Source: Bacteroidota bacterium | GTDB taxonomy: Bacteria; Bacteroidota; Bacteroidia; Flavobacteriales_E; Vicingaceae | Assembly (NCBI GenBank): GCA_013112545.1 | Contig: JABFGJ010000003.1 | Location: forward strand, 62,001-126,000 | Direction: 5' to 3' | DNA: 64,000 nt | In this document: piece by piece, positions 16,321-26,300 of the stretch | Numbering within the stretch: position 1 is the first letter of the stretch | How the letters are laid out: every line of letters begins with the position of its first letter | Notes under the pieces: generated by a model | Told to the model about the DNA's origin: nothing | Database searches by the model: none | Seen by the model: the letters and a program-made list of their open reading frames with translations, nothing else | Translations under genes and position numbers: made by a program

Positions 16321-18162
16321 ATGAGGTCTATTTTTCTTTACTTTTTCATTGCAATTACAACAATTCAATTGAACGCACAAGCTGCTTATTGGCAACAAGA
16401 AGTGTCTTATAATATGCAGATTGACATGAATGTTGAATCTAATCAATTTAAAGGAATTCAGAAATTGGTTTACAAAAACAACTCTCCGGATACGTTAAAT
16501 AAGGTGTTTTATCATTTGTATTACAATGCATTTCAACCTGGAAGTATGATGGATGTGCGCTCTAGAACAATTTCTGATCCTGATTCAAGAGTGGGAGCAA
16601 GAATTGCCGCTTTGAAAGATGATGAGATAGGTTATCAAAAAATTAATAAGTTGAGTCAGGATGGTAAAAAATTGACTTTTAAAGTAGTTGGAACTATTTT
16701 AGAAGTAGAACTTGCAAAGCCTATATTGCCAGGGGCTAGCACAAGCTTTACTATGGATTTTGAAGCTCAAGTTCCGCTTCAAGTTAGACGAACTGGTAGA
16801 GACAATAAAGAAGGAATTCGATATTCTATGACACAGTGGTATCCAAAAATGGTTGAATATGACAAACAAGGATGGCATGCTAACCCTTATATAGGAAGAG
16901 AGTTTCATGGTGTTTGGGGCAACTTTGATGTTGCCATTACTATAGATTCTAAATACATATTAGGAGCAACAGGATACTTAGAAAATGCTAATGAAATTGG
17001 GTATGGATACGCTGATGAAAACATCGAAATTGAACATGGTGAGAAATTAACATGGAAATTTACGGCGCCAATGGTTCATGATTTTGCTTGGGTAGCAGAT
17101 CCAGATTTTACGCATAAAACTACTGAACTAGATAATGGAACGACATTACATTTCTTATATCAAGCAGATTCTAATACGACAAATTGGGATTCATTGCCAC
17201 ACTTTGCGGTGAAAATATTTGAAGAGATGAATCAAACGTTTGGGGAATATCCTTATAAACAATACACTGTTGCACAAGGAGGGGATGGAGGAATGGAATA
17301 CCCCATGTTGACTTTAATTACTGGTCATAGAAGCAAAGGTAGTTTAGTGGGAGTTACTGCTCATGAAGCAATTCATTCGTGGTATCAATTATTGCTTGCA
17401 ACCAATGAGTCGTTGTATCCATGGATGGATGAAGGATTTACATCATATGCTGAAGATGTGATTTTACCAAGTATTTTACCAAAGTACAAACCATTCTCGG
17501 GCAGTTATCGTTCTTATTTTAATTTAGTTGAATCTGGTAAGCAAGAGGTTTTAACAACGCATGCCGATCACTATAAAACCAATAGAGCATACGGAGTAGC
17601 TTCTTATTCTATGGGTTTGATATTTTGTCATCAGCTATCTTATATAGTTGGTTATGATGTTTTTCTAAAAGGGATGAAAAGATATTTTAATGAATGGAAA
17701 TACAAACATCCTACTCCCAATGACTTTATTCGAATCATAGAAAAGGAATCTGGTTTAGAATTGGATTGGTATTTAAATCAATGGATTGCTTCAACTAATA
17801 CGATTGATTACGGTATAAAATGGATGAAAGAAGAAGATGGACTTACTACCTTAACACTTGAAAAAATTGGTGAACTGCCAATGCCATTGGATATTTATGT
17901 GAAATACAAAAATGGAAAAGAGGAATGGATTAACATTCCGCTGCGAATTATGAGTGGCAATAAGTTGAAAGAGAGTAATATGGGGGAATATCGAGTGAGT
18001 GAAGCTTGGCCGTGGACTTATAATTTATATGAGCTAAAACTCAGTTCTAAGATTGATAATATAGAAAGTATTGTTATAGATCCTAGTGAAAGAATGGCTG
18101 ATATAAATCGAGAGAATAATACCTATCCTTTAAAAAACGATAAAATTTTTAAAACTAAATAA
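16321..18162 (+). CDS. M1 family metallopeptidase, second copy
   Basis: A 613-residue secreted zinc peptidase. I start it at ATG 16321, which gives a proper signal peptide (MRSIFLYFFIAITTIQLNAQ); the longer frame from 16285 adds residues before it. The zinc motif HEAIHSWYQ lies at about 347-355, and the third ligand Glu is in YPWMDEGFTSY about 18 residues on. GGMEYPMLTLITG replaces GAMEN. It is about 150 residues shorter than the M1 enzyme at 13360, with which it is divergent, and the two share only the core. It probably acts in the periplasm or outside the cell. Confidence 0.9.
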   Translation: MRSIFLYFFIAITTIQLNAQAAYWQQEVSYNMQIDMNVESNQFKGIQKLVYKNNSPDTLNKVFYHLYYNAFQPGSMMDVRSRTISDPDSRVGARIAALKDDEIGYQKINKLSQDGKKLTFKVVGTILEVELAKPILPGASTSFTMDFEAQVPLQVRRTGRDNKEGIRYSMTQWYPKMVEYDKQGWHANPYIGREFHGVWGNFDVAITIDSKYILGATGYLENANEIGYGYADENIEIEHGEKLTWKFTAPMVHDFAWVADPDFTHKTTELDNGTTLHFLYQADSNTTNWDSLPHFAVKIFEEMNQTFGEYPYKQYTVAQGGDGGMEYPMLTLITGHRSKGSLVGVTAHEAIHSWYQLLLATNESLYPWMDEGFTSYAEDVILPSILPKYKPFSGSYRSYFNLVESGKQEVLTTHADHYKTNRAYGVASYSMGLIFCHQLSYIVGYDVFLKGMKRYFNEWKYKHPTPNDFIRIIEKESGLELDWYLNQWIASTNTIDYGIKWMKEEDGLTTLTLEKIGELPMPLDIYVKYKNGKEEWINIPLRIMSGNKLKESNMGEYRVSEAWPWTYNLYELKLSSKIDNIESIVIDPSERMADINRENNTYPLKNDKIFKTK

Positions 18163-18215
18163 GACAATTCAAACTCTTATTACTACTATTGTTTAACTTT
18201 TTAATAAAATATACG

Positions 18216-18785
18216 ATGACCATAAAATTTAAATCACTCCTGTTTGTATTATTCATTGCAATAATTAGTATTTCATCATGTAAAAAGGACGATGATGCAG
18301 ATAGACCAGTAACAGAAGTTGATAAGGGATCTATTTTTCCTGATAAAGTGGTTTTTAATTTAACAAAGAAAAACGACAGTACTTACACGCGCTCATTTGC
18401 ATATAATTTGCCAAGTAGCAGTTCTAATGTTAGAGATACCATCGTTTTTCCAATAGATACCAACTCTAGTTTAGCTACTTATAACTGTACATTAGAATTT
18501 TTTGAAAACAATGTCAATAAAACAGATGCAATTCGGAGTTTAGGAACAAGGTATATGATTTGTTTTAAGGATTTTAGCACAAATGACTTATCTGTAGCTG
18601 TTAAAGAGTTTGATTCTAAAGGGATAGCACTTTCCTTGACTACAGAATGGAAGGCAAAGCTTAAAAATGTTAATGGAAATATTCGAATTACTTTAAATTA
18701 TAATCAGCAAGAAAAGATTGGAACCTGCGACACTGGCAGTCGAATTGTAGAAATTTGGTTTCCCTATAAAACAATAGAAGATTAA
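18216..18785 (+). CDS. putative lipoprotein
   Basis: A 189-residue protein. From ATG 18216 the signal peptide ends in ISISSC, a lipobox with Cys at residue 22, followed by a charged KKDDDADRP linker. The mature part is beta-rich and contains a pair of short blocks, VVFNLTKKNDSTYTRSF and LKNVNGNIRITLNYNQQEK. The family is not recognised. A longer frame from 18189 would precede the signal peptide and is unlikely. It is followed 11 bases later by another very small lipoprotein gene. Confidence 0.65.
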   Translation: MTIKFKSLLFVLFIAIISISSCKKDDDADRPVTEVDKGSIFPDKVVFNLTKKNDSTYTRSFAYNLPSSSSNVRDTIVFPIDTNSSLATYNCTLEFFENNVNKTDAIRSLGTRYMICFKDFSTNDLSVAVKEFDSKGIALSLTTEWKAKLKNVNGNIRITLNYNQQEKIGTCDTGSRIVEIWFPYKTIED

Positions 18786-18796
18786 ATATTATTAAA

Positions 18797-18973
18797 ATGA
18801 AAAAGTCGATAAAACCTATCATTTCAATTTTTACTATTATCACATTTTTGGGTGGCATGATGTTATTTAGCATACTTAGTTCTTGTAGCAGTAGTAAAAA
18901 GAGCACAAGAGTTCATTCTGGTTCAGGAATGGGCAATAAAAAACAGAAGAATAAACACGTTTGGGGTAAGTAG
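18797..18973 (+). CDS. very small lipoprotein (58 residues)
   Basis: ATG 18797 to TAG 18971-18973 encodes 58 residues: a basic start (MKKSIKP), a hydrophobic segment, a lipobox LSSC at about residues 30-33, and a short Ser/Lys/Gly-rich tail ending NKKQKNKHVWGK. It sits 11 bases after the preceding lipoprotein gene on the same strand, so it is probably translated from the same transcript. The complete export signal and codon use like its neighbours make it credible. Its function is unknown. Confidence 0.6.
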   Translation: MKKSIKPIISIFTIITFLGGMMLFSILSSCSSSKKSTRVHSGSGMGNKKQKNKHVWGK

Positions 18974-19049
18974 TTTTTAATCAAATTATTATTACAAATT
19001 GGTCAGTCTTGCTTAATAGCTAATTAATTTATTTTCTACTTTATTATTC

Positions 19050-21314
19050 TTAATGGACAATTAGCTTTTTAACTTGGCTTAACTTTCTGTCTTTCTGTAT
19101 CACTTTTATAAGATACAAGCCTTGAGGAATTGAGAAGTTATAATTCTTTAATTCAGAATAATCTTTCTCCCAGATAAGTTGCCCACTATAATTGTATAAT
19201 TGATAGTTAAAATCCTTACCGTTTTTAACGTCCAATTTATTGCCTACTAATATTGGGTTTGGATATATATCAATGTTTTGGACTTTTAAAGACCTTTCAT
19301 TAATACTTGTTGAAGAGTCATTAACACAAAAACCAATAGTTTTTACACTTCCAGTAAAATTATTTTCAAATACTAAAGTGTCACCATTTGCGTCAGTCAT
19401 TAAAGCATATCCATTTCCAAAAGCACCATTAAATCCATCTCCTTGACTATCTTTTAATATATATTGAAAACAACTGTCGAATAAACATATACTGTAATTG
19501 TAGATTTTTCCACCAGAAATTTGCTGATAATTACCTTCTTTTTTTACAATTATTCCAGTACCCTGCTCCTTGATTTCCCAACTAGTTTCATCACCATAAT
19601 TATCTGTCTTAATTTTTAAATTGACATAAATAGGGGATTTGTTAATTAAAAAACTCTTGCTAATTTGATTGTTAAAAGTGTTGGAATCATTTACCGCATT
19701 AACATCTAAAATGTGATAAGAAACCGATTTTAGTCCTTCGTTTAACGTGATTGGTGGAAAAGGAACAACCTTTATTTCACCCTTTGCAAGATTGTTGAGC
19801 CAGTTAATGGTATCTACTTTAATGTTGTTTACTTTAACAATAATCCTTGCTGAAGTAATGGGAGAATTTCCATTGTTTTTTAAGAGAACAACTGGAGAAA
19901 CTACGCTATCGAGGCATAAATAACTGGAAGAACCAATAAATCTTGTAAGGCCAAGGTCAATGTTGTATGGTTTTGCTTTAGTGTCTAATCCATTCATTTT
20001 TAAAATACCAGTCGTGTCAGGATCTAACCAATATTTCAATTGATTAGCTGAATTAGGAGAAGTGTTCCACGATATTGAAAATTTACCATAAAAGTCTTCT
20101 AGGTCGCTTCCACAACTAGCACTTCCACCTTGAAGCTGACCGACAATTTGTTGATATTCATTGAAAAGGGACGAACCTGAAGAACCTTGTTCAGTGGTTC
20201 CCACATCCCAATCAGTCACTTCCCAATGAGTATTTGAAGTGTTTCCTGAATAACTGCTGCTGACAGCTGGTTCATAGTCTATAGAAATTTTCATAACATC
20301 ACCATCAGGATGATGAATACCAACAGATTCTATTGGAGGTGAATTACTAGCATCCCAACCCGCATAAAAAACTTCATAACTTGCCGGAGGTTTATTGTTT
20401 AATCGGAATAAAGCAAAATCGGAAACAGTATAATTGGCAACTAAAGTAGCTCCTGTCATTGATTTATTCAAACTTCCATCTACTCCAAAAGCACAAGTAG
20501 GGCTTTCATAATTAAAAATAAAAATAGAGTTTGATTGCAGACCACAATGCCCAGCGGTTAATATGTAAGGAATAGAATCTTGACGAACATTGTTGATTAA
20601 TGCACCTGAGCACCAACGAGTATTGTTTGATCGTAAAATAATTACGACAGAACGCTTAATGTCCTGCCAATGATCACCTTCTGGGCAATTGATGTTCACA
20701 TTGCAACCTCCTGAAGAGCCAAATGATTTTTGAGTTTTCTTATGAATGCTACGATAGCCATATACAATTCCAGAAATATTGATTTTGTTTTGATAGATTT
20801 CAGCAGTTGGACAAACAAACTCTAAAGTTATTGAAGAGCCTCGCATTGGTCTTATGGCAAATTCTTCATTGTTTGTATTATTCTTTTGTGTTAAAGCTCC
20901 TAATACATCGCTTAAATCGGCATTATATACAAATAGTTTTGCATTAGTACTAAGCTTAAAATGATCGAAATTTAAATTTAACGATTTTGCATTTTTTCCG
21001 CTTAGGGTTAAAAATAAGGAGCTCGTTCCATTTGAATGGTCAAGTCTTGAACTTGCTTGAAAAAAGTCAATATTCGTTTTGTGTTCAATTCCAAAACGCC
21101 AAGGTATGTCTTTTATAGCATCCTCAATGAGGTCTTCTTGCTCAATACTTTGAAGGTCAGGAACTGGAATTTGGATATTAGGAACATGGTTTAAATTTTT
21201 GTTAATTTGCTGGGTAAAAGAAGGGGGATATTCATTAGTAACAACTTGAGCGTAAGTAGCCTTGTTGATAAAAAATACCAGAAATAGAAATGGAATTACG
21301 TAGCTTTTTTTCAT
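19050..21314 (-). CDS. secreted trypsin-like serine protease with T9SS sorting domain
   Basis: A 754-residue lysyl-endopeptidase-like protease. A signal peptide (residues 1-22) precedes a pro-region to about 200. The chymotrypsin-fold domain has His256 in LTAGHCG, Asp299 in SDFALFRL and Ser379 in GSSGSSLF, with several Cys for disulfides. A middle beta domain (CARDB-like, about 455-560) comes before the C-terminal type A T9SS sorting domain of about 75 residues (DIYPNPILVGNKLDVKNG to QGLYLIKVIQKD). It should be exported through the outer membrane by the T9SS and anchored or released outside. Specificity for Lys is inferred from the family only. Confidence 0.9.
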   Translation of the reverse strand: MKKSYVIPFLFLVFFINKATYAQVVTNEYPPSFTQQINKNLNHVPNIQIPVPDLQSIEQEDLIEDAIKDIPWRFGIEHKTNIDFFQASSRLDHSNGTSSLFLTLSGKNAKSLNLNFDHFKLSTNAKLFVYNADLSDVLGALTQKNNTNNEEFAIRPMRGSSITLEFVCPTAEIYQNKINISGIVYGYRSIHKKTQKSFGSSGGCNVNINCPEGDHWQDIKRSVVIILRSNNTRWCSGALINNVRQDSIPYILTAGHCGLQSNSIFIFNYESPTCAFGVDGSLNKSMTGATLVANYTVSDFALFRLNNKPPASYEVFYAGWDASNSPPIESVGIHHPDGDVMKISIDYEPAVSSSYSGNTSNTHWEVTDWDVGTTEQGSSGSSLFNEYQQIVGQLQGGSASCGSDLEDFYGKFSISWNTSPNSANQLKYWLDPDTTGILKMNGLDTKAKPYNIDLGLTRFIGSSSYLCLDSVVSPVVLLKNNGNSPITSARIIVKVNNIKVDTINWLNNLAKGEIKVVPFPPITLNEGLKSVSYHILDVNAVNDSNTFNNQISKSFLINKSPIYVNLKIKTDNYGDETSWEIKEQGTGIIVKKEGNYQQISGGKIYNYSICLFDSCFQYILKDSQGDGFNGAFGNGYALMTDANGDTLVFENNFTGSVKTIGFCVNDSSTSINERSLKVQNIDIYPNPILVGNKLDVKNGKDFNYQLYNYSGQLIWEKDYSELKNYNFSIPQGLYLIKVIQKDRKLSQVKKLIVH

Positions 21315-21360
21315 ATCAAATCAATTGTAGTAAAATTACGATTTACATAGCTTAAAAAGG

Positions 21361-22209
21361 ATGAAGGTAGCAATAACTAAAAATCTTATTTATAAAGGTA
21401 GTAATAGCCGCTCTTCTTTGTTAGACGTTTACATTCCTGAAAAAGATGGTCATATTCCTTTGCTAATATTTATACATGGTTTTAAAGGATTTAAAGATTG
21501 GGGAGCTTGGAGTGTGATTTTAGAACAATTAGCACAGGCAGGTTTTGCAGTCGTTTCATTTAATATGACCCACAATGGAGGGACAATAAAAAATCCAATT
21601 GACTTTCCTGATTTAGATGCTTTTGCTGAAAATACTTATTCGAAAGAATTAGTCGATTTAGATGCTGTAATCAATTGGATTATAGATAAAAAACAAACTT
21701 ATTTTCAGAAGGTAAACTTAGACGACATCAGATTAATCGGGCATAGCAGAGGAGGAGGAATTGCATTGATTTATGCTGCCAAACACGAAATAATTAAACA
21801 AGTAATTACTTGGGCAGCTGTGGATAGTTTTGAAAACCGACTACCCAATAAAAAGCAATTAGCCCTGTGGAAAAAAAACAGAGTTGATTATATAGAAAAT
21901 AAAAGAACCAAACAGCAAATGCCAATGAATTACAGCTTTGTTGAAGATTTATTAGCCAACAAGGAGTACTTATCGATTGAAAAAGCAGTTTGTCAGCTTA
22001 AGATTCCACAGTTAATTATTCATGGAACAATAGATGATGCCGTTAAACCTGAAGCTGCAAGGCAGCTTAAAAAGTGGAACCCTAATGCCGAACTTGTTTT
22101 TATTCAAGACGCTAACCATGTATTTAATTGTTCACACCCGTTTGATCATAAGCAATTGAGCGTTGAGGCAGAAAAGTTGATTCAAGAAACCATACTATTT
22201 TTAGTGTAG
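21361..22209 (+). CDS. alpha/beta hydrolase
   Basis: A soluble 282-residue hydrolase without a signal peptide. The oxyanion region is IHGFKGFKDWG, the nucleophile elbow GHSRGGG near residues 130-136, the acidic residue lies in HGTIDDAVKPEAA and the catalytic His is in DANHVFN near the C-terminus. It resembles dienelactone hydrolase or acyl-peptidase type esterases. The start at ATG 21361 is the first base after the intergenic region. The substrate is unknown. Confidence 0.85.
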   Translation: MKVAITKNLIYKGSNSRSSLLDVYIPEKDGHIPLLIFIHGFKGFKDWGAWSVILEQLAQAGFAVVSFNMTHNGGTIKNPIDFPDLDAFAENTYSKELVDLDAVINWIIDKKQTYFQKVNLDDIRLIGHSRGGGIALIYAAKHEIIKQVITWAAVDSFENRLPNKKQLALWKKNRVDYIENKRTKQQMPMNYSFVEDLLANKEYLSIEKAVCQLKIPQLIIHGTIDDAVKPEAARQLKKWNPNAELVFIQDANHVFNCSHPFDHKQLSVEAEKLIQETILFLV

Positions 22210-22253
22210 TCCCTTCTAGAAAACTAATTAATGCATTAAGTTTAGAATTATTG

Positions 22254-23273
22254 CTATAGTTTCATTCTTGGATTTGGTACTTGATTGATACCAGAGAAAT
22301 CCTTCGATAAAAATTTATAATAACCAACGATAGCTATCATAGCCGCATTGTCGGTGCAGTATTCAAACTTTGGAATATGACAAGTATATCCTTCAGACTC
22401 TAGGTTCATTAATCGTGTTCTAAGCTCAGAATTTGCAGAAACACCTCCAGCAATAGCCAAACTCTTTACTTTGTGCTTTTTTGCAGCTTTCAATAGTTGT
22501 TTAATTAAATCATCAACAATTGTTTTTTGAATAGAAGCACATAAATCATTTAAGTTTTTGTCGATAAACTGCTCGTCTTTAGCCATCTGTTTTTTTAAGA
22601 AATAAAGGACATTTGTTTTTAAACCACTAAACGAAAAGTTCAAGCCTTCAACCTTGCCTGTTTTAAATTTAAAGGCTTCTGGATTTCCAAGTTTTGCATA
22701 TTTATCAATTAAAGGCCCACCTGGGTAAGGCAACCGTAACATTTTAGCAGATTTATCAAAAGCTTCTCCGGCTGCATCATCAATGGTTTGACCAATCACT
22801 CGCATTTTCAGATGGTCTTCAACTAAAACAATTTGAGTATGCCCACCACTTACTGTCAGGCATAAAAAAGGAAATGTTGGTATGCTTTCATTGTCTAAAA
22901 TAAAATGAGCCAAAATGTGAGCTTGCATGTGATTAACAGCAATCAGCGGCTTATCTAAACCTAAAGATAAACCTTTTGCAAAAGAACTCCCAACCAATAA
23001 GGAACCCAATAAACCAGGGCCGTTTGTATAAGCAATGGCATCAATGTCAGTTAATTCTGTCTTTGCCAATGCTAAACTTTGATGTATGGTTGGGATTATA
23101 TTTTGTTGATGCGCTCTTGAAGCTAACTCAGGAACCACACCTCCAAAATCTGAATGTATTTTTTGATTTGCCACCAAATTGCTTAAAATTTCACCATCTT
23201 TTAGAACTGCAACAGATGTATCGTCACAAGAAGTCTCAATTCCCAATATTTTTATACTTTTATTCACTCCCAT
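22254..23273 (-). CDS. tsaD: tRNA N6-threonylcarbamoyladenosine transferase TsaD
   Basis: Universal ATPase-fold protein (339 residues) that, with TsaB and TsaE, transfers the threonylcarbamoyl group to A37 of ANN-decoding tRNAs. It shows GIETSCDDTSVAVLKDG at the start, the metal-binding HMQAHILAH, SGGHTQ, DDAAGEAFDKSAK and the C-terminal CTDNAAMIA. I choose ATG 23273 over GTG 23285 because a TATTTTTG -7 box at 23291-23298 would put the transcript start near 23284. The divergent tamB gene begins about 60 bases away. Confidence 0.95.
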   Translation of the reverse strand: MGVNKSIKILGIETSCDDTSVAVLKDGEILSNLVANQKIHSDFGGVVPELASRAHQQNIIPTIHQSLALAKTELTDIDAIAYTNGPGLLGSLLVGSSFAKGLSLGLDKPLIAVNHMQAHILAHFILDNESIPTFPFLCLTVSGGHTQIVLVEDHLKMRVIGQTIDDAAGEAFDKSAKMLRLPYPGGPLIDKYAKLGNPEAFKFKTGKVEGLNFSFSGLKTNVLYFLKKQMAKDEQFIDKNLNDLCASIQKTIVDDLIKQLLKAAKKHKVKSLAIAGGVSANSELRTRLMNLESEGYTCHIPKFEYCTDNAAMIAIVGYYKFLSKDFSGINQVPNPRMKL

Positions 23274-23290
23274 AAATTTGCTCACTTTTG

Positions 23291-23298
23291 CAAAAATA
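23291..23298 (-). promoter_or_regulatory. -7 box of tsaD
   Basis: TATTTTTG on the minus strand matches TAnnTTTG; predicted transcription start about 23284, eleven bases before the chosen tsaD ATG. Confidence 0.45.
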
Positions 23299-23333
23299 AA
23301 CTCATTATCATCAAAAAAGTCATTCGATATCTT

Positions 23334-26300
23334 TTGTTTGTAATACTTAGCATTTTTCTGCTAATTGTTATGTTAATTGGTTTAATCCAAATCTCTAAGG
23401 TACAGACTTTTATTGCGCAGAAAGCGAGCAATTATTTAAGTGAAGAATTACAAACAGAATTGCGCATTTCGAAGGTGGACATTGACTTTTTCAATGTTTT
23501 GGTCCTAAAAGATTTAATGATAAAAGACCAGCAAGAAGATACTTTGCTGTTTTTAGAATCTTTAAACCTTGAGCTTTCTTATTTCACTAAAAATTTAAAA
23601 GTGTTTGAACTTAGAAGTATTGAGCTGAACAAACCCATTATAAATATATATAGACAAGATAGCACCAATTATAACTATGATTTTATAGTTAATTATTTTG
23701 CAGACACAAATTCAACAACAGCTAAAACATCAATAATTAAGCTGCAGAGTTTAAAAGTGAATTCAGGAGAATTTCATTACCACGATTTCTTTTTTAAAGA
23801 TTATGAAAATGAAGTCAATTACGATCATGTTGATGCAATCAAACTAAATTTAAGTGCTAAAAATATCTTGATAAACGACAGCATTTTCACTGCTAGAGTT
23901 GAGAAATTAGCTATTTATGAAGCCAATGGATTTCAATTAGATCAATTGGCTTGTGACTTTAAGATGAAAGCTGGTTTAATGCAATTTGACAACTTGATTG
24001 TTGAAACAGAATCGACCCAATTAGACGCAGATTATAAAATGATCTATCAAGACTTTTCAAATTTTTCTAATTTCATAGATGAAGTCAAAATGGAATCGGT
24101 TTTTAGAAACACAACTGTAAACATTAAGGATTTATCATTTTTTGTGGCTCCTTTAAAAGGTATAAATGCTGAAGTGAAATTAAGCGGAGAAGTGAAAGGA
24201 TTTGTTTCTAATTTAAAAGGCAGAGCTTTAACCATTCAGTATGATGAAGATACAAAATTGGCTGGTGATTTTGATTTAAAAGGATTACCTGAGATTGAAA
24301 ACACCTACATGTTTTTCGATTTAAAAGAAGTTGCAACTAATGCCAAAGGACTTAGAAACTTACCTTATCCACCCTTTGAAAACAATAGAAAATTAGAAGT
24401 TGCTTCAAATTTTGACCAACTGGGACAAATCAATTTTAAAGGAGAATTTACCGGTTATTACAATGATTTTGTAGCATACGGAATATTCAATACCAAATTG
24501 GGTCAGATTAGAACGGATTTGAACTTGCAAGAAAATAGTGTTGGAGAATTTCAATACAAGGGAGATGTTAATTCTAAATCATTTAAAATAGGAAAGTTAA
24601 TTGAATATGAAAACCTTGAAGAAATTAGCTTAGATCTAAAGTTAAATGGAAAAGGATTAGCTGTAAAGGACATCAATGCTAAAGCGAAAGGAAAAATCAA
24701 TTATTTAATTTTTAATGGATATAAGTATCAGGATATTAACTTGAATGGTTCATTTACAAATCAAACTTTTACTGGAAATGTGAGCATAGATGATGAAAAT
24801 TTAGCATTTAATTTTGATGGTTTAATAGATGCAAGTCAAAAGGAAGTGATTTCAAAATTTGAGTTGGATGTGCAGCATAGTAATTTAGCTAATTTGAATT
24901 TGTTTCAAAAAGATGACACCCTAACCACATTGAGTTTTAAGGCCAATTTAGATTTAGTTGGAAAAAATATCGACATCGTCCAAGGGAGTATGTATTTAAG
25001 TAATTTAAACTACAAAGATTCCAAGCAAAATCACCACATCGATAGTATTTCATTATTTGCAGCAGATCAAGCTGAGAACCGCAGTATTAAATTAAAATCT
25101 GATTTGTTGGATGCTGAAATTCAAGGAACGTTTAAACTTGTGACAATTCCAAAAACCATTCAAGAATATTTACAATTTTATATTCCACAAAAAGGAGATT
25201 TGGCATATAGTCCCGAAAATCAAGATTTTAAATATAGTTTGTATTTGAAAAATACGAGGCCGATTACAGAAGTATTTGTTCCAGAGTTAAAAGTTGACTC
25301 GGCTACAGAAATTTACGGCACATTAAACACATCTAACCACATCAGTAAATTAAAATTGAAAAGCCCTAAAATTCAGTACAAGAATTTAGTGTTTGATCTT
25401 TCAAGGTTAAATATAAGTTCAGTTGTGGATAGTATTTACATGAATTTCAATAATCGGTTTTTTGAATTTAATTCAAATCGTTTAGAAGACTTTAAAATTC
25501 AAGGAAACTTAATCGATGGAAAAAGTCGGGTGAAAATTAGATGGAGTGGTAATGGAGAGGAGTTAGATTCTGGAAATATAAATTTGACGAGTGTTTTTCA
25601 TGCTATTAATCGCATGGACATCAGTTTTGTTAATTCTAATTTTATTATTAACGACTCTATTTGGAATTTCAAGGAGCCAAGTCAATTAAGGATAGATTCT
25701 ACTTCGATACAAATTCCACATTTTGAATTATCAAACTTGAAGCAGAAGTTATTAATCAGAGGGGGGATTTCTGAATCGACTAATGACACTTTAAGAATTA
25801 ATTTAACTGAAATTAATTTGGCTTACGTTACAACCTTAATTCCAGAAGGGGTTTTAGCATTAAAAGGGATAGCCAATGGAACGGCAAGCATACAAAATGT
25901 TTATCGAGATTTATCTTTAATCTCAAACTTAAAATTGACCGATTTTGTTGTAAATCAAACAGAAATTGGAAACTCTTTTATAATTAGCAAATGGGATCCT
26001 AAAAACAAATCGCTAGCCATCAATGCCAATTTGGGCGAAGAAAAAGAAAATGTTTTAAGACTGAAAGGAATGGTTTACCCATTAGCATCAGAAAATAGTT
26101 TGGACTTGACTTTAACTTTAAATGAAACTCCGATTCAGTTAATGAGCCCTTATTTAAAAGACTATTTAAGCGACTTGAATGGAAGTTTAACAGGAAAGGT
26201 AAAGATAAAAGGAGAAGCATATAAACCCATGTTGAGAGGGAAATTGAGCCTGAATAAAGTTCAGTTTCGCATAGATTATCTAAATACGCAATACACGATT

